This document shows, piece after piece, positions 25,113-36,907 of a stretch of 64,000 bases of DNA; positions within the stretch are counted from its first letter, which is position 1; each line of letters begins with the position of its first letter. The notes below the pieces were generated by a model, which was not told the DNA's origin, ran no database searches, and saw only the letters and a program-made list of their open reading frames with translations. This DNA is from Rhodothermales bacterium. Its GTDB lineage: Bacteria > Bacteroidota > Rhodothermia > Rhodothermales > UBA10348. The stretch is taken from assembly GCA_028284865.1 (NCBI GenBank), contig JANQQV010000013.1, positions 33,677 to 97,676 of the forward strand, given 5' to 3'. Both the position numbers and the translations under genes were made by a program.

Positions 25113-28100
25113 ATGGCCCTTTCAGACAAGGAAAACGCCCCTTCGGCTGCCGAATTGCTTGCTCAGCTTGAGGCTGCTCGACGAGACCTTGAAATAGAGT
25201 CGTCCGTCGAGCGGGTAAGGAGCCGCGCCTTGTCGATGGAGCGGTCAGGAGATCTCGTGGACGTGGCAGCTTTGATGAGATCTGAAATGGCGGCGCTTGG
25301 GGTACTAGGCGTCAAAGCGTGCACAATCTATACCCGCAGGGATGACGGCGGTCATCGCGTCACCGAAATGGCGCAGTTCGGAGAAGAGACGGGCGAACTT
25401 TCCCTCGACTGGGACTTCGATCCGGCTGACTTGCATCCCGACGTGCATGTCCATCGGTTGCTGGCTGCTGAAGACTTCGTGGTGCTTCATGTCGATAAGG
25501 CGCAACTCGATCTGTTGATAGAGGACTCCCGGCAGTATGATGATGAGTATGTGGATGAACTCGAAGAGACGATTGAACAGCATGATATCTCGGAACTGTG
25601 GATAGGCGTTTGTCCAGCCCAGTCCCATCGTCTGGCCATTGACTTTGATCATGAGCCCGATGCTGGCGAATGCCGCATCGTTCGTCGCATGGCCGCTGCA
25701 TTCGATGTCGCCTACCGGCGGTTCAAGGACCTTGAGCGGGCGGAGGCCCAGACGCGGGAAGCGAAGATCCAGACCGCCCTGGAACGCATTCGCCGCGTGA
25801 CCGGGGAAATGAAGGACCCTTCGGATCTGATCGAGGTCGTTAAGCGGATCAAGATTGAGCTGGATTGGCTGTATGAGAACAGCGTGGCCGAAGTCGGACT
25901 CATGCAAGAAGCAGACGAAGATCGGGTCCAATTCTGGAGCATCTTCGACCCTGATGAAGTCCCGGATGACCTGGCGCAATTCGGGCTCCTGTACCCAAAG
26001 AATCCAGACCCTGCACACCCCCTGGTGGAGCAGCTTCAGAAGTCGGAGGGCCCCTATTCCGTCCTGCATTTCGACTTGGAAGCCATGTGGCAGGTTCACA
26101 CCTCATTGGCTCACTACAATCCTCCCGAAGCCGAGATGCTCAAGGCCGCCCTGGAAGGCGGTATGCAAGGCGGATGGTCGACTGTATCTGAAGTCCAGGT
26201 TGGCCAGCTGTATTTCGGATGGATGGCAGAGCCGCCTGAAGAACTGGCATCGGTGCAGCCGCGGTTCGCCGCAGTCTTGAGTGAGGCTCAACGAAGGGCG
26301 CAAGAGCTCCAGCTTGCCAAGGAAATGGCTCGCGAGGCTCAGATCGAAGCATCTCTGGAGCGCATTCGACGCGCGTCAAGCGATATGTCTGAGCCGTCTG
26401 ACTTGACCCAGGTGGTCAAACAGATCAAGCAGGAGCTCGATGACCTTTATGGGGGTGATGTGTGGGAGTTCACCCTCATGATGGAGGCGGACGAGAAGAA
26501 TTTCCGGTTTTGGAGTATCCAGGATGCCAATGTGATACCTGACACGCTGGAACAGTTCGGAGTCCTGTTTCCCAAGCAACCCGATCCACCTCACCCAATG
26601 GTGGACAGATGGTGGAATCTGAAAGGCACATTTGCTGAGTTCAGAAACACTCTTGAAGAGGCTTGGCAGGTGCATGCTTCTCTGGCGGCTTATCTGCCAG
26701 AAGAAGCTGAATTGGTAAAGGCAATTTTGGATTCGGGGAGCCTGGCAGAGTCTTGGCACACAGTGACAGCCATCAACAAAGGACGGATGTTCTTGATTTG
26801 GGGTGCCAAGCCTCCCAAGGAGATGTCTTCCGTTCAGCCCCGGTTCGCCGCAGTTTTGAGTGAAGCGCAACGAAGAGCGCAAGAGCTCCAACTAGCCAAG
26901 GAAATGGCCCGCGAGGCCCAGATCGAAGCCGCTCTGGAGCGCGTTCGCTCCCAGGCCATGGGAATGCGGGATTCTGACGAGCTGTTGGATGTCGTGGCCA
27001 CCATTCACCGCGAGTACTCGGGCCTGGGAATGGCATGTGGTGTGTTTTGGCACGCTCGCTATCACGAGGACCACTACGAAAAAGCGTTGACCGCTATCGA
27101 TGGATCGAAAGTCTCGACGACCATGATCCTGCCCCGGGACTTCTCAGCGGTGCCTGCTCTTGCAAAGTGGGAGCGAGGAACTGAGCCGTTCGGCGTGTTC
27201 CAGTTCGACGCCGTGCAAGGTGGTCAGTACATGGAGCACATGATCTCCAAAGGGCGCTTCCTGGAGGTGGATCCAAATGCAGTGACTCCGGATGTTGTTC
27301 GTGACCACGAGGGCATCACGTTCGTGCAGGCCCGCACCAGCAGCGGTGAGATCGGCTACTCGCTGTGGGGTGAATCTGTACCAGAGCCTGAAGCAGAAGA
27401 GATCCTGGTCCGGTTCGCCCGTGTGTTCGATCTGGCTCATCGACGATTCGAAGATCTGAGAGAAGCTGAGGCGGCAGCACGGGAGGCGCAGATCGAGGCA
27501 TCGCTTGAACGCGTTCGAGCTGCCGCTATGGCGATGCACGAGTCACATCAACTGTCAGGTGTCGCTCAAACCGTCTGCCAGCAGTTGCACGAATTAGGAG
27601 TAGAGCACTTGCTGAGAGCCTCGATCTCCACCAAAGACGAGGATCCTGGATACTTCGTCTGGTATGGTTCAACCAGGGATGGAGAAGCGTCCTATCTGCC
27701 GGTCCGGCTCAGTTTTGATTCGTACCGAGACATTCTGGGAGATGAAGCGATCGACTCGTTCGAATGGCCATCGCATCGCAGGATGGTGGTGTACAAGAAA
27801 GAAATGATTCCGGGAATCTACCGCGTATTCGAGGAAGCCGGTCTGAGTATCCCAAGTAGCGATGCGACAATCGGCTTCGAGATCTTGTACGATTACCAAT
27901 CAGGATTTGATGGCGGTACTCTCAACATGGCTGCAGCCGGTGTGGTCAGCGAAGAGTCATTGCAGCTTCTTGATAGGCTTGCAGCCGTGTTCGGGATGGC
28001 TTACACGCGATTCCTTGATCTGAAAAAGGCAGAAGCCCAGGCGCGTGAATCCCAGATTGCGCTCGCTCTCGAGCGCGTGCGGGCCCGAGCCATGGCCATG

Positions 28101-29996
28101 CAGAAATCTGAGGAGTTGAGCGATGTATCCACGACGATTACCGAACAACTCGTTGAGCTCGGCCTCAACATTCACCACGGCTATGTATTCCTATTCGACG
28201 AGAACAGCGACGAAGTCGAGCTACACGTCACGAAGGCTATCCATCACCCCATCGAGCGGATTCGTGGCAAGTCGGTCCAGATCCGTTTGCCAAGGGCGGG
28301 ATTCGAAAACATCTTCACGGACACCACCTTCCTGTTCAACGATGATCCGGACACTCCGTGGGTGAAAACGCCCGTCACGCCGGACATATACCCGGGTTGG
28401 GCGGAGCCTCTAGTTCCTTACTTCGAGGCCATGGGCTACACATCCGAAGAATACCGGTCTCATCTCCCGGATGGATTCATCCAGGTGGATGCCTCCATGG
28501 GTAGCGGTGTGATCGGCATGGGAGGCACCGTAGAATTCAGCGAAGAGGAATGTGACATCCTGAGTCGGTTTGCGAGTGAGTTCCGAGTGGCTCATACCCG
28601 ATTCCGGGACATACAGAAAGCAGAAGCCCAGGCACTTGAGTCGCAAATTGAAGCAGCGCTGGAACGCGTTCGCGCATCGGCGATGTCAATGCATTCGTCG
28701 GACGAAATTTCCCAGGTGGCCGAGGTCATGTGGGAGCAGATGCGTGACCTCGGATTCCCGGGTCTGCAGCGAAGCATGGTTACCGTGGTTGACGAGGATC
28801 CGGAGTATTGGTGGATGTACGGATCGCCGTTTTCCGGGGACAGTGGATTTCAGGGACTTCGTGTGCCATTTGATGCGCACGAGTCGTTTCGGGAAGTGCA
28901 AGGCACGGAATCAGCTGGCCTCAGGCGGTACGTCATTGAATTTGAGGGCGAATCGCTCGTTCGATTCCTGCGAGCATTCAAGGAAGCTGGTTGGGAGTAT
29001 GAGGGAGATATGCGGATTCCTCGCTCTTTCGTGGTCCACTCTGCGAATCATCCCCAGGGAATGGTTGGAGCCATCACTGACGGCCCCATCAGTGAGGTCG
29101 CCTTTGATGTCATTGAGCGGTTTGCGCGGGTATTCGGACTTGCGTTTCAGCGCTATAGCGACCTCAAGAAGGCCGAAAAAGACTACGAGGCACTTCTTGA
29201 TGAGAAGTCCCGCACAGAAAAGGCCCTCTCCGATCTGCAGGCAACGCAGAAACAGCTGGTCGAGCAGGAGAAGTTGGCATCATTGGGTTCGCTCACTGCC
29301 GGGATTGCTCACGAAATCAAGAACCCGCTCAACTTCGTCAACAATTTTGCAGAAGTGAGCACCGAGTTGATGGAGGAGTTGGCCGAGGCTGTTGCCAGCG
29401 GTGAGACGGAAGAGGCCGCCATGATCCTCGACGATCTGCGCGACAATGCCACGCAGATTGCCAAGCATGGCAAGCGGGCCGATTCGATCGTCCGGTCGAT
29501 GATGCAGCATGCACGCGGCGGCGCCTCGGAGCAAGAGGCCATTGTGGTCAATGACTTCCTGGAGGAGTACGCCAATTTGGCCTGGCACGGTATGCGAGCC
29601 CGCGATCATGGCTTCCAGGCCGAGATCAAACGGGATTTCGATCCTTCAGCGGGATCATTGCAGGTCATGCCTCAGGAGCTGGGACGCGTAGTCTTGAACC
29701 TGCTGAACAATGCCTTCGATGCGATCAAAACGCAGGAAGGAGCCGCGGTAACCGTCGGGTCGCGGCGTTCTGACGAGGGCGTGACAATCACCGTGGCAGA
29801 CAACGGTCCGGGTATTCCCGAAGACATTCGACAGAAGATTTTCGAGCCCTTTTTCACGACGAAGGCGACAGGCGAAGGGACGGGGCTTGGGCTCAGTCTC
29901 AGCTATGACATCGTAACCAAGGGTCACGGTGGGACGATGACGGTGGACAAGAGCGAAGCCGGTGGCGCGAGATTCACGATTCAGCTGCCGACATGA
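25113..29996 (+). CDS. Giant cytosolic sensor histidine kinase with seven sensor modules
   Basis: This is a 1627-residue kinase from the ATG at 25113. A TTG at 25080 could extend it by 11 residues. There is no signal peptide or membrane segment. The input region is seven tandem modules of about 190 residues. Each is introduced by a coiled helix of the form '[17 protein letters not shown]', with linkers near 25199, 25766, 26339, 26918, 27487, 28053 and 28645. The modules look GAF-like. Numbers 2 and 3 form a distinct subtype (EPSDL..VVKQIKxELDDLY, FWSI.D...IPD.L.QFG). A coiled coil then leads to the kinase: H-box [11 protein letters not shown] with His1400, N-box [23 protein letters not shown] and GTGLGLS. 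There is no receiver domain. It is the first gene of the kinase/FIST operon, and its last four bases (ATGA) overlap the next start. Confidence 0.9.
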   Translation: MALSDKENAPSAAELLAQLEAARRDLEIESSVERVRSRALSMERSGDLVDVAALMRSEMAALGVLGVKACTIYTRRDDGGHRVTEMAQFGEETGELSLDWDFDPADLHPDVHVHRLLAAEDFVVLHVDKAQLDLLIEDSRQYDDEYVDELEETIEQHDISELWIGVCPAQSHRLAIDFDHEPDAGECRIVRRMAAAFDVAYRRFKDLERAEAQTREAKIQTALERIRRVTGEMKDPSDLIEVVKRIKIELDWLYENSVAEVGLMQEADEDRVQFWSIFDPDEVPDDLAQFGLLYPKNPDPAHPLVEQLQKSEGPYSVLHFDLEAMWQVHTSLAHYNPPEAEMLKAALEGGMQGGWSTVSEVQVGQLYFGWMAEPPEELASVQPRFAAVLSEAQRRAQELQLAKEMAREAQIEASLERIRRASSDMSEPSDLTQVVKQIKQELDDLYGGDVWEFTLMMEADEKNFRFWSIQDANVIPDTLEQFGVLFPKQPDPPHPMVDRWWNLKGTFAEFRNTLEEAWQVHASLAAYLPEEAELVKAILDSGSLAESWHTVTAINKGRMFLIWGAKPPKEMSSVQPRFAAVLSEAQRRAQELQLAKEMAREAQIEAALERVRSQAMGMRDSDELLDVVATIHREYSGLGMACGVFWHARYHEDHYEKALTAIDGSKVSTTMILPRDFSAVPALAKWERGTEPFGVFQFDAVQGGQYMEHMISKGRFLEVDPNAVTPDVVRDHEGITFVQARTSSGEIGYSLWGESVPEPEAEEILVRFARVFDLAHRRFEDLREAEAAAREAQIEASLERVRAAAMAMHESHQLSGVAQTVCQQLHELGVEHLLRASISTKDEDPGYFVWYGSTRDGEASYLPVRLSFDSYRDILGDEAIDSFEWPSHRRMVVYKKEMIPGIYRVFEEAGLSIPSSDATIGFEILYDYQSGFDGGTLNMAAAGVVSEESLQLLDRLAAVFGMAYTRFLDLKKAEAQARESQIALALERVRARAMAMQKSEELSDVSTTITEQLVELGLNIHHGYVFLFDENSDEVELHVTKAIHHPIERIRGKSVQIRLPRAGFENIFTDTTFLFNDDPDTPWVKTPVTPDIYPGWAEPLVPYFEAMGYTSEEYRSHLPDGFIQVDASMGSGVIGMGGTVEFSEEECDILSRFASEFRVAHTRFRDIQKAEAQALESQIEAALERVRASAMSMHSSDEISQVAEVMWEQMRDLGFPGLQRSMVTVVDEDPEYWWMYGSPFSGDSGFQGLRVPFDAHESFREVQGTESAGLRRYVIEFEGESLVRFLRAFKEAGWEYEGDMRIPRSFVVHSANHPQGMVGAITDGPISEVAFDVIERFARVFGLAFQRYSDLKKAEKDYEALLDEKSRTEKALSDLQATQKQLVEQEKLASLGSLTAGIAHEIKNPLNFVNNFAEVSTELMEELAEAVASGETEEAAMILDDLRDNATQIAKHGKRADSIVRSMMQHARGGASEQEAIVVNDFLEEYANLAWHGMRARDHGFQAEIKRDFDPSAGSLQVMPQELGRVVLNLLNNAFDAIKTQEGAAVTVGSRRSDEGVTITVADNGPGIPEDIRQKIFEPFFTTKATGEGTGLGLSLSYDIVTKGHGGTMTVDKSEAGGARFTIQLPT
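26256..26349 (+). repeat. Intragenic 94-bp repeat, copy 1
   Basis: This segment of the giant kinase gene is about 90% identical (9 mismatches in 94 by eye) to 26835-26928. Both encode the same 31 residues at the end of sensor modules 2 and 3 ([14 protein letters not shown]..., continuing into [12 protein letters not shown]). All nine differences are synonymous. Confidence 0.9.
26835..26928 (+). repeat. Intragenic 94-bp repeat, copy 2
   Basis: Second copy of the repeat described at 26256-26349, 579 bp downstream, marking the end of sensor module 3 and the linker helix to module 4. The spacing equals one module, which indicates module duplication within the gene. Confidence 0.9.
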
Positions 29997-32122
29997 TTTC
30001 TCGCAGGTTCATATCAGGTGCCGGCTTGGGCTGCCTTGTCTGGGCATTGGTTTTGACCGCTCCTTCTTTTGGTCAAGAAGAAAGAGATCCGCCGGCCAAT
30101 CGTGTATCCAGCGAAATGTTGGATCGTGATGATCGAATCTACCTGAACCGATTTGACTGGCGAATTCAACTCGGCGATTCGCTTGACTGGTCGAGCCCGG
30201 AGTATGACGACTCAGGTTGGACGCGAGCAGAGAGATCCAGAATTCGACCCGCGGATTCGTTGTATTCCGAATGGAATGGAATGGGCTGGTATCGAACCAC
30301 GTTTGTCGTCGACTCCCTGCAAGCAACGGACTGGATCCTCCGCGTAAACGTGCACGGTGCCGCTGAATTCTATTTGGACGGCGGGTTGGTCGGTTCTCGA
30401 GGGAAGTGGGCCGCAAGTCACGAAGATGAAGAATGGAGCTCAACACTTGATGAAGGAATCCCCATTGACTTGGAACCCGGAGAGCACGTGCTGTCGGTTC
30501 GGTACTCGAGTCACGCCGTGAAGCCTTGGCTGAGGCTTCTCTTCGGCACGTCGATGATGATGAATGAGATCATTCACCCTGGGCCCAATGCCAGCCTGCA
30601 GTTGGAATCAGCTTGGGTGGTCGAGAAAAACGATAGCGACGGGCCTGTCCCATGGATTATTGGACTCCTCGGAGGTGCGCTGCTGGCCATCGGGCTTTTT
30701 GGGTTGATCCTGAGGTTTTTGAGCGGCGGAGGAAGGGAATTATTGCATTTGAGTCTTCAGCCGTTGCTTCTCGGAGCCGCCATGATCGTGGCAGCACTCT
30801 TAGCCAAGGGAATGTGGGGGCTTTTTGGTGCTGTTCTGTTCTCATTTGCGGTTTCCCCACTGCTGTTTGGCAGCTTCATTTCAATGGGAGTGGCCATCGT
30901 TGAGGCATACGCGGTTCGGTGGAAGTCACTCATGTTGCGTGCGGCGGCCTTCTCCATGGGTACGATGGTGCTATCCAGCGCGTTCATGACTCCGTGGATC
31001 TGGCTTCCCACCTTGGCCTGTTACGTCGCTTTTCTGATTGCCGCCTTGATATTGCTTATACAAGCAGCCCTCCAGAATCAGCGAGGGGCATGGGTGCTCT
31101 GCGCTGGATTTGTATTCAGCGTTTCTGGAATCGTGATAAACCGAATTGATCCCAGCAGCGATTTCCTCACGTTGTCATTTATAGCGTTTCCCCTGGCCGT
31201 CAGCTACTACTTCGGTGTCCGATTTTCCGCTTCGGTCCAGGAGTCCCAGGATCGTCTCGAAGAAAACAACCGACTGATTTTGGAGAAACAGCAGCTAGTT
31301 GAAGGTCAGAAGGAAGAGTTGGAGCGCACGGTTGAGGCGCGGACCGCTGAATTGAAAGCGTCCCAAGCCCAACTGGTCGAGCAAGAAAAACTAGCGTCGC
31401 TCGGTTCGTTGACCGCGGGCATCGCCCACGAGATCAAGAACCCGCTCAACTTCGTCAACAACTTTGCCGAGGTGGGGGGCGAACTGGCAGATGAGCTTGC
31501 GCAGGCCATCGCGGCCGGAAATACCGAGGAAGCACAGCAGATTTTGGACGAGCTGAAAGCGAACGCCACCCAAATCGCCAAGCACGGCAAGCGGGCAGAT
31601 TCCATCGTGCAGGGCATGATGCAGCACGCACGCGGAGGAGCCTCCGAGCAGGAGACCATTGTGGTTAACGACTTCCTGGAGGAATACGCCAACCTGGCCT
31701 GGCATGGGATGCGCGCCCGTGATCACGGCTTCCAGGCCGAGATCAAACGGGAGTTCGACCCTTCGGCGGGCTCATTGCAAGTAATGCCGCAGGAGCTGGG
31801 TCGTGTAGTCTTGAACCTGCTGAACAACGCCTTCGATGCGATCAAGGCCCTGGAAGGAGCCGCAGTGACCGTAGGCTCGCAGCGTTCGGACGAGGGCGTG
31901 ACCATCACCGTGTCGGACAACGGTCCGGGTATTCCCGAGGACATCCGCCAGAAGATCTTCGAGCCCTTCTTCACGACGAAGGCGACAGGTGAAGGGACTG
32001 GACTTGGGCTGAGTCTCAGCTATGACATCGTGACCAAGGGACATGGTGGGACGATGATGGTCGGGTCTTCTGACGAAGGCGGCGCGCAGTTCACGATCAC
32101 GCTTCCGGGAGGTGCGGCTTGA
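29993..32122 (+). CDS. Membrane sensor histidine kinase, 7TMR-DISM type
   Basis: This 709-residue kinase has a signal peptide (to about SFGQ, residue 27) and then a periplasmic jelly-roll-like domain (about 30-205). That domain has '[21 protein letters not shown]', readable from about residue 50, and '[11 protein letters not shown]...[13 protein letters not shown]', and is of the galactose-binding or 7TMR-DISMED2 type. About seven transmembrane helices (about 225-410) follow, then a coiled coil and the shared kinase module. The phospho-acceptor is His479 in [13 protein letters not shown]1, F and G2 boxes are intact. This architecture (7TM receptors with diverse intracellular signalling modules) senses extracellular ligands, possibly carbohydrates. 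The start ATG overlaps the previous stop (ATGA), and its own stop overlaps a TTG start. Confidence 0.9.
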   Translation: MISRRFISGAGLGCLVWALVLTAPSFGQEERDPPANRVSSEMLDRDDRIYLNRFDWRIQLGDSLDWSSPEYDDSGWTRAERSRIRPADSLYSEWNGMGWYRTTFVVDSLQATDWILRVNVHGAAEFYLDGGLVGSRGKWAASHEDEEWSSTLDEGIPIDLEPGEHVLSVRYSSHAVKPWLRLLFGTSMMMNEIIHPGPNASLQLESAWVVEKNDSDGPVPWIIGLLGGALLAIGLFGLILRFLSGGGRELLHLSLQPLLLGAAMIVAALLAKGMWGLFGAVLFSFAVSPLLFGSFISMGVAIVEAYAVRWKSLMLRAAAFSMGTMVLSSAFMTPWIWLPTLACYVAFLIAALILLIQAALQNQRGAWVLCAGFVFSVSGIVINRIDPSSDFLTLSFIAFPLAVSYYFGVRFSASVQESQDRLEENNRLILEKQQLVEGQKEELERTVEARTAELKASQAQLVEQEKLASLGSLTAGIAHEIKNPLNFVNNFAEVGGELADELAQAIAAGNTEEAQQILDELKANATQIAKHGKRADSIVQGMMQHARGGASEQETIVVNDFLEEYANLAWHGMRARDHGFQAEIKREFDPSAGSLQVMPQELGRVVLNLLNNAFDAIKALEGAAVTVGSQRSDEGVTITVSDNGPGIPEDIRQKIFEPFFTTKATGEGTGLGLSLSYDIVTKGHGGTMMVGSSDEGGAQFTITLPGGAA

Positions 32123-34629
32123 GCAACTGGATTATTTACCCCTGGAATGTGCCCGGATTCGTCAATGGATTCGTCATGTTGGTTCTGGCACTCTACCTGT
32201 TAACGATCAAGGGAAAGAGCACCACGACCAAACTCATCATCGCCATGGTTTGCATGCTGGCCATAGGAGATTTCAGCGGCACGCTCTGGATCATCGGAAG
32301 CAATTCCAACTGGGAACCTCCAATCCTGGTCAGCTCGCTGTTGTGGACAGGCGGTTTGGCAGGAACCATTGTGCTGGTACTGCTTGTGCTTGTCATCTAT
32401 CGAATCGGGCACGTTGCATTTCAACGGGAAGCAAAGTGGGCGGCCGGTATCGTCGGTTTCCTCAGCATACTCGTCCTGGTCAACCAGAACGTCCTTCCTC
32501 CGGAAAAGTCGATTCAGTGGGCCTTCGTGCTCGTGTATCTGTTGATGTTCTCGTGGTTGTTGGGAGTTCTGGTCAGGAAATGGCGCATCACCGATCAAGC
32601 GGACCTGAGATCCCGGGCCACCTACAAGGCGCTGGCTGCGTTCGTTGCCTATCTGTTTGTCGTTGCGACCGTGTTCTTGTTGACGGTGCTACTCGACCTT
32701 CCATTTGCCAGCGAATTGGTGACCGAGATGATCGGGGCCACCATGCCCATAGTAACGAGCCTGGTGTTTCTCCAATTCGTGCCCGAAACAACGTCGCTGG
32801 AGGCGAAATTCGTGGCCGTTGGATTCCTGGCGGTGTTGATCGTGACGCACCTGAATGCGATCCCTGTAAATTCGAATCATGAGTTGCGCCTCCGGTATGC
32901 ACCCAACCTGGAACCGGCAAGCGTGACACTCCTGCCCCAGGAAGAGGGGGGCTATCGGGCTGAGGGGCGCCCTTTTGTGTTCCATGAACCCGTCGGGGAC
33001 ACCGTGGGCACCGCGGACGAATTCCATGCAGCCATCAAGCCGGAGTTTCCCGTCCTGGTTTACGGTGCGGAGGTCGACTCCGTTTATGTCACTCCGAACG
33101 GGAAATTAGCCTTCGGTCCCATCGGCGAGATTGAGGTCGGCCGTCGCTTTTTGACCCGAATCGACGTGCCCCATGTTGCACCGTTGGACATGGATCTCGA
33201 CCCGTCCGAAGGTGGGAGCGTCCGGGCTTGGTCAACCGACGACAGCCTGATGGTGACGTGGCACAACGTACCGGAGTTCAGGAGTGCGGAGGATGTCAGG
33301 CTGGCCGGGCAGATCCCCATCGAGCAGCGCAGCCGGAATGCCCAACTCATCCTGCGCCGTGACGGCTCGATGACCGTCACGCGGGGGGAATCGGTTTTTC
33401 GTCCGAGCGCATGGCGATATGGCATTTCGCCCGGTTTGCCTGTCCTTGAGGAAAACGGTACCACACCTGACTTATCCCAAGAGATCCACGGCACCATGAA
33501 GTCGTCATGGCTGCCGGTTTCAGCCGGTCCGAATGAAGCATTGCTGTTTGGCGAGCGAAATGGCCACCTGTACTACGCTTGGGCTCGCACGGAGACAATC
33601 CGCATCCTCAGCAACGCCTTCCTGGGTTTCCTTTTTGTTCTTCTCATCGTCCCGGTATGGTTCCGACTGAGTATCCGCCGTCGCCTGGGCGGATTGCTTG
33701 CCGGCCTACAACGGACGAATTCCGGAGACCTGGACCATGAAGTACCGGTGGTCTACAACGACGAAGTGGGTCAGCTTTCCACTTCCTTCAATGCGATGAC
33801 TGCCTCTTTGCGTACCTACACGCACGAAATGGAGGACCTGGTCGAAGAACGCACGGCTGAGCTGAAGGCGACGCAGGCGCAGTTGGTCGAACAAGAAAAA
33901 CTCGCGTCGCTGGGTTCATTGACGGCCGGCATTGCCCACGAGATCAAGAACCCGCTCAACTTCGTCAACAACTTTGCCGAGGTGGGAGGCGAACTGGCTG
34001 ATGAGCTGGCGGAGGCCATTGCCGCCGGGGAAACGGAAGAGGCGGGACAGATCCTCAACGAACTCAAAGCGAACGCCACCCAGATCGCCAAGCACGGCAA
34101 GCGTGCTGATTCCATCGTGCAGGGCATGATGCAGCATGCGCGCGGCGGGGCTTCCGACATGGAAACCGTCGTCGTGAATGACTTCCTCGAAGAGTACGCC
34201 AACCTCGCGTGGCACGGCCGCCGCGCGCGCGACCACGGTTTCCAGACTGAAATCATTCGGGACTTTGATTCCGATGCTGGTGCCATCAAGGCGATGCCTC
34301 AAGAACTGGGTCGCGTGGTGCTCAATTTGCTGAACAACGCCTTCGACGCGGTCGCTGAGACAGAAGGCGCGCGCATTGCGCTCAAAAGCCGGCGGACGGA
34401 AGTAGGCGTCGTGATCTCAGTGGCCGACAACGGCCCCGGCATTCCCGAAGGCATTCGCCAGAAGATCTTCGAGCCCTTCTTCACGACCAAAGCCACAGGA
34501 GAAGGCACCGGTTTGGGCCTCTCGCTCAGCTACGATATCATCACAAAAGGTCATGGGGGCACCATGACCGTTGGGGAAAGCCTGGACGGAGGCGCCCTGT
34601 TCACCCTTTCGTTGCCCGTTCAAGCATGA
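32119..34629 (+). CDS. Membrane sensor histidine kinase with 7TM and HAMP (TTG start)
   Basis: This 836-residue kinase begins with TTG at 32119, overlapping the previous TGA (TTGA). No ATG fits better, and the reading frame from TTG gives a membrane protein from residue 4. About eight hydrophobic helices lie in residues 10-280, a periplasmic domain in about 285-500 ('[17 protein letters not shown]', '[16 protein letters not shown]') and a further helix near 500-520 ('[16 protein letters not shown]'). A HAMP domain follows ('[22 protein letters not shown]'-type, about 525-580). After a coiled coil comes the shared catalytic module with His607 and intact ATP-binding boxes. The ligand is unknown. 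The stop overlaps the first FIST gene (ATGA). Confidence 0.88.
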   Translation: MSNWIIYPWNVPGFVNGFVMLVLALYLLTIKGKSTTTKLIIAMVCMLAIGDFSGTLWIIGSNSNWEPPILVSSLLWTGGLAGTIVLVLLVLVIYRIGHVAFQREAKWAAGIVGFLSILVLVNQNVLPPEKSIQWAFVLVYLLMFSWLLGVLVRKWRITDQADLRSRATYKALAAFVAYLFVVATVFLLTVLLDLPFASELVTEMIGATMPIVTSLVFLQFVPETTSLEAKFVAVGFLAVLIVTHLNAIPVNSNHELRLRYAPNLEPASVTLLPQEEGGYRAEGRPFVFHEPVGDTVGTADEFHAAIKPEFPVLVYGAEVDSVYVTPNGKLAFGPIGEIEVGRRFLTRIDVPHVAPLDMDLDPSEGGSVRAWSTDDSLMVTWHNVPEFRSAEDVRLAGQIPIEQRSRNAQLILRRDGSMTVTRGESVFRPSAWRYGISPGLPVLEENGTTPDLSQEIHGTMKSSWLPVSAGPNEALLFGERNGHLYYAWARTETIRILSNAFLGFLFVLLIVPVWFRLSIRRRLGGLLAGLQRTNSGDLDHEVPVVYNDEVGQLSTSFNAMTASLRTYTHEMEDLVEERTAELKATQAQLVEQEKLASLGSLTAGIAHEIKNPLNFVNNFAEVGGELADELAEAIAAGETEEAGQILNELKANATQIAKHGKRADSIVQGMMQHARGGASDMETVVVNDFLEEYANLAWHGRRARDHGFQTEIIRDFDSDAGAIKAMPQELGRVVLNLLNNAFDAVAETEGARIALKSRRTEVGVVISVADNGPGIPEGIRQKIFEPFFTTKATGEGTGLGLSLSYDIITKGHGGTMTVGESLDGGALFTLSLPVQA

Positions 34630-35768
34630 AAGCACGCGACTATCAGACCAAGAGCGTCGACGACCTGCGGGCGTGGCTCGATGTGACGATGGGGGACGAT
34701 TTCAGTCCGACACTGGCCATCGTATTCACGTCGCTGCACGATCAGCTGGCAGAGATCGGGCAGATTTGTGATGAGCGGGATATAGCCGTATTCGGCGCCA
34801 GTTCCTGGGGCGAGTTCACGCGAAACGGTATCGAGCTTGATTCGATCTCTGTACTCCTGCTGGACATTCCAAGGGAGTCCTTCTACCTGCGAATGGATCA
34901 CCTGGTGGGTGGCGATGAGGAATTGGTATCTCAAGCCGTGGCCCGAGAGGCGCTGGACCGCTATGACAACCCAGTCATGATGCTGCTGATTTCCGATCTG
35001 CGCACCCGTGGTGAGGCGATCCTGCAGACGCTCGAGCAACAGCTGGGACCAGAAGCCCAAGTGGCCGGAGCCGGTGCTGGAAATACCTCCATCACAGAAC
35101 CCAGTCACGTGTTCACGGCTGATACGCGGTCGGCACGGGGCATGCTGATGCTCGTCATTGATGGCAGCCGCATCCAGATGGCTACGCGCGCGGCATGCGG
35201 CTGGCAGGCAGTCGGCACGCCGAAAACCATCACGCGCAGCGAAGGGGAATGGGTGTATGAAATCGATGGCACACCAGCTCTGGATGCCATCCTGAAGTAC
35301 ATCGGGAAGGAGGATATGGACCTTGACGATCCGGTCAACTGGGAGGTCGAGGTGAATACGCTCCCGCTACAGCTACAACGGCCGGAAGGAGATCCTATCA
35401 TGCGGCCTGCTCTGCTTTATGACAAGGAGTCGCGCGCCGTCATGTGCACCGGCAAAATGCAGGAGGGTGCACAGGTCCGATTCTCGATCGAACCGGACGA
35501 TGGCGTGATTGATGTTGTCCTTGATGATTTCAAGACTGCCAAGGAAGGCGTTGGGGAGGTCGATGCGGTCGTGTACTTCTCCTGCTGGGGTCGATATAAT
35601 GCTCTGGGCCCCATGATGAACCGAGAAATTCGCGAGGCGGGAACGCTGTTCGGCGTGCCCATGGCTGGACTGCTTTCCAGCGGTGAGATGGCCCGTGCAA
35701 CGGGAGGCAGTCTGGAGTTCAACGCACTGACATCCTGCTGCGTACTACTCAAGGAGGTCGAAGGATGA
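34626..35768 (+). CDS. FIST-domain sensor protein 1
   Basis: This 380-residue soluble protein has no signal peptide. The N-terminal FIST domain (about 25-215) contains 'TLAIVFTSLHDQLAEIGQIC' and 'VFGASSWGEFTRNGI'. The FIST_C domain (about 220-370) contains 'DAVVYFSCWGRYNALG' and 'GVPMAGLLSSGEMARATGG', the family's signature 'FSCxGR' and 'GEIA' positions. FIST domains bind small ligands. One branch (NosP) is a heme protein that senses nitric oxide and controls a co-transcribed histidine kinase. Whether this protein binds heme cannot be told from sequence. Both its ends overlap neighbours by 4 nt (ATGA), and it is flanked by kinase genes, so it very probably modulates one or more of them. Confidence 0.88.
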   Translation: MKARDYQTKSVDDLRAWLDVTMGDDFSPTLAIVFTSLHDQLAEIGQICDERDIAVFGASSWGEFTRNGIELDSISVLLLDIPRESFYLRMDHLVGGDEELVSQAVAREALDRYDNPVMMLLISDLRTRGEAILQTLEQQLGPEAQVAGAGAGNTSITEPSHVFTADTRSARGMLMLVIDGSRIQMATRAACGWQAVGTPKTITRSEGEWVYEIDGTPALDAILKYIGKEDMDLDDPVNWEVEVNTLPLQLQRPEGDPIMRPALLYDKESRAVMCTGKMQEGAQVRFSIEPDDGVIDVVLDDFKTAKEGVGEVDAVVYFSCWGRYNALGPMMNREIREAGTLFGVPMAGLLSSGEMARATGGSLEFNALTSCCVLLKEVEG

Positions 35769-36907
35769 GAGCCAAGTCATTTCAAGTTGACGATGCGTCG
35801 GCCATTGCCAAAGCGCTTGACGATTCGATGGCTGATGGATTCGAGCCTACGGTTGCCTTCCTGTTCTCTGCAACGGGCAAGGCACTACAGCCCTTGATGG
35901 CTCCTTTTGAGGACCGCGAGATTCAGATTTTTGGTTCCAACACCTTTGGTGAGTTCACCGAAGAGGGACCGCAGAGCGGGACCGTTGCCGTCATGCTGAT
36001 GGACCTCGATGAACGTGCCTTTTTCATCACGCACGAGCAACTACACAAGGGGTCCGAGCACGATGCCGCCGTAGGCATTGCACGTCAGGCGTTGGATCGG
36101 TTCGCCAACCCCGTTTTCATTTTGGCGAGCAGTCATATTGAGACGATTCCAGAAGACTTGATCGCTGGAATTGAGTCTGTCGCAGGTCCCGAGATCGACA
36201 TCTTCGGAGCGATGGCCGGATTCGACATCGTTGCCCCCGAGCACGACGTGTTCACCAATTATGCTGTACTCCCGAGAGGCGTTGTGGCCATGATCCTCGA
36301 TGGGGACCGAGTAGACGTGAAAGGCGTGGCGACGTGCGGTTGGAAACCGGTTGGGTCGATCAAGACCGTCACCAAGAGCGACGGCATGTGGGTGCGCGAA
36401 ATCGATGACCAACCCGCTCTCGATTTGATGCTCAAGTATTCTGGGGTCTGTACCCGAGAAGAGCTGACCCCGGAGATGTGGATGCACGAATTTGCCATGT
36501 CCTTGCCTCCGCAGCTGATCCGAAGCGAAGGGGCGAACGTGATGCGGCCGTCCCTCGTCTACGATCTCGAATCCAATTCCGTGATGTGCAATGGGCGCGT
36601 GCCGGAAGGATCCAAGTTCAGGTTCTCGCTTCCTCCGGATGATGATGTCATCGATGCGGTCATTGATGCCTGTCGGGATCTCAAAGAGTCTCAGGCACCA
36701 GAGGCCGATGCGGTTCTCTATTTCTCGTGCGCAGGGAGAATTCTGTCGTTGGGGCCCTTGATGAAACGCGAGATCACCTCCGTGCAGAAGCTCTGGGATG
36801 CTCCGCTGGCCGGGTTCTTCTCGACGGGTGAAATTGCTCGGGCCACTGGAGGCCGCAACGAGCTCAACAACGTCACCTCCTGCTGTGTCGTGCTGAAAGA
36901 GAAGTGA
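35765..36907 (+). CDS. FIST-domain sensor protein 2
   Basis: This 380-residue paralog of the preceding protein has exactly the same length, the same domain order and clear similarity throughout. Examples are 'GFEPTVAFLFSATGKALQPL', 'IQIFGSNTFGEFTEEG', 'QALDRFANPVFILASS', 'ATCGWKPVGSIKTVTKSDG', 'VMCNGRVPEGSKFRFSL', 'VLYFSCAGRILSLG' and 'FFSTGEIARATGG'. The position usually occupied by Cys in the family's 'GCSTxGEI' motif is Ser here and in FIST 1. It is probably a duplicate that has diverged in ligand or partner choice. It starts inside the stop of FIST 1 (ATGA) and ends inside the GTG start of the short cytosolic kinase, the best candidate for its direct partner. Confidence 0.88.
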   Translation: MRAKSFQVDDASAIAKALDDSMADGFEPTVAFLFSATGKALQPLMAPFEDREIQIFGSNTFGEFTEEGPQSGTVAVMLMDLDERAFFITHEQLHKGSEHDAAVGIARQALDRFANPVFILASSHIETIPEDLIAGIESVAGPEIDIFGAMAGFDIVAPEHDVFTNYAVLPRGVVAMILDGDRVDVKGVATCGWKPVGSIKTVTKSDGMWVREIDDQPALDLMLKYSGVCTREELTPEMWMHEFAMSLPPQLIRSEGANVMRPSLVYDLESNSVMCNGRVPEGSKFRFSLPPDDDVIDAVIDACRDLKESQAPEADAVLYFSCAGRILSLGPLMKREITSVQKLWDAPLAGFFSTGEIARATGGRNELNNVTSCCVVLKEK

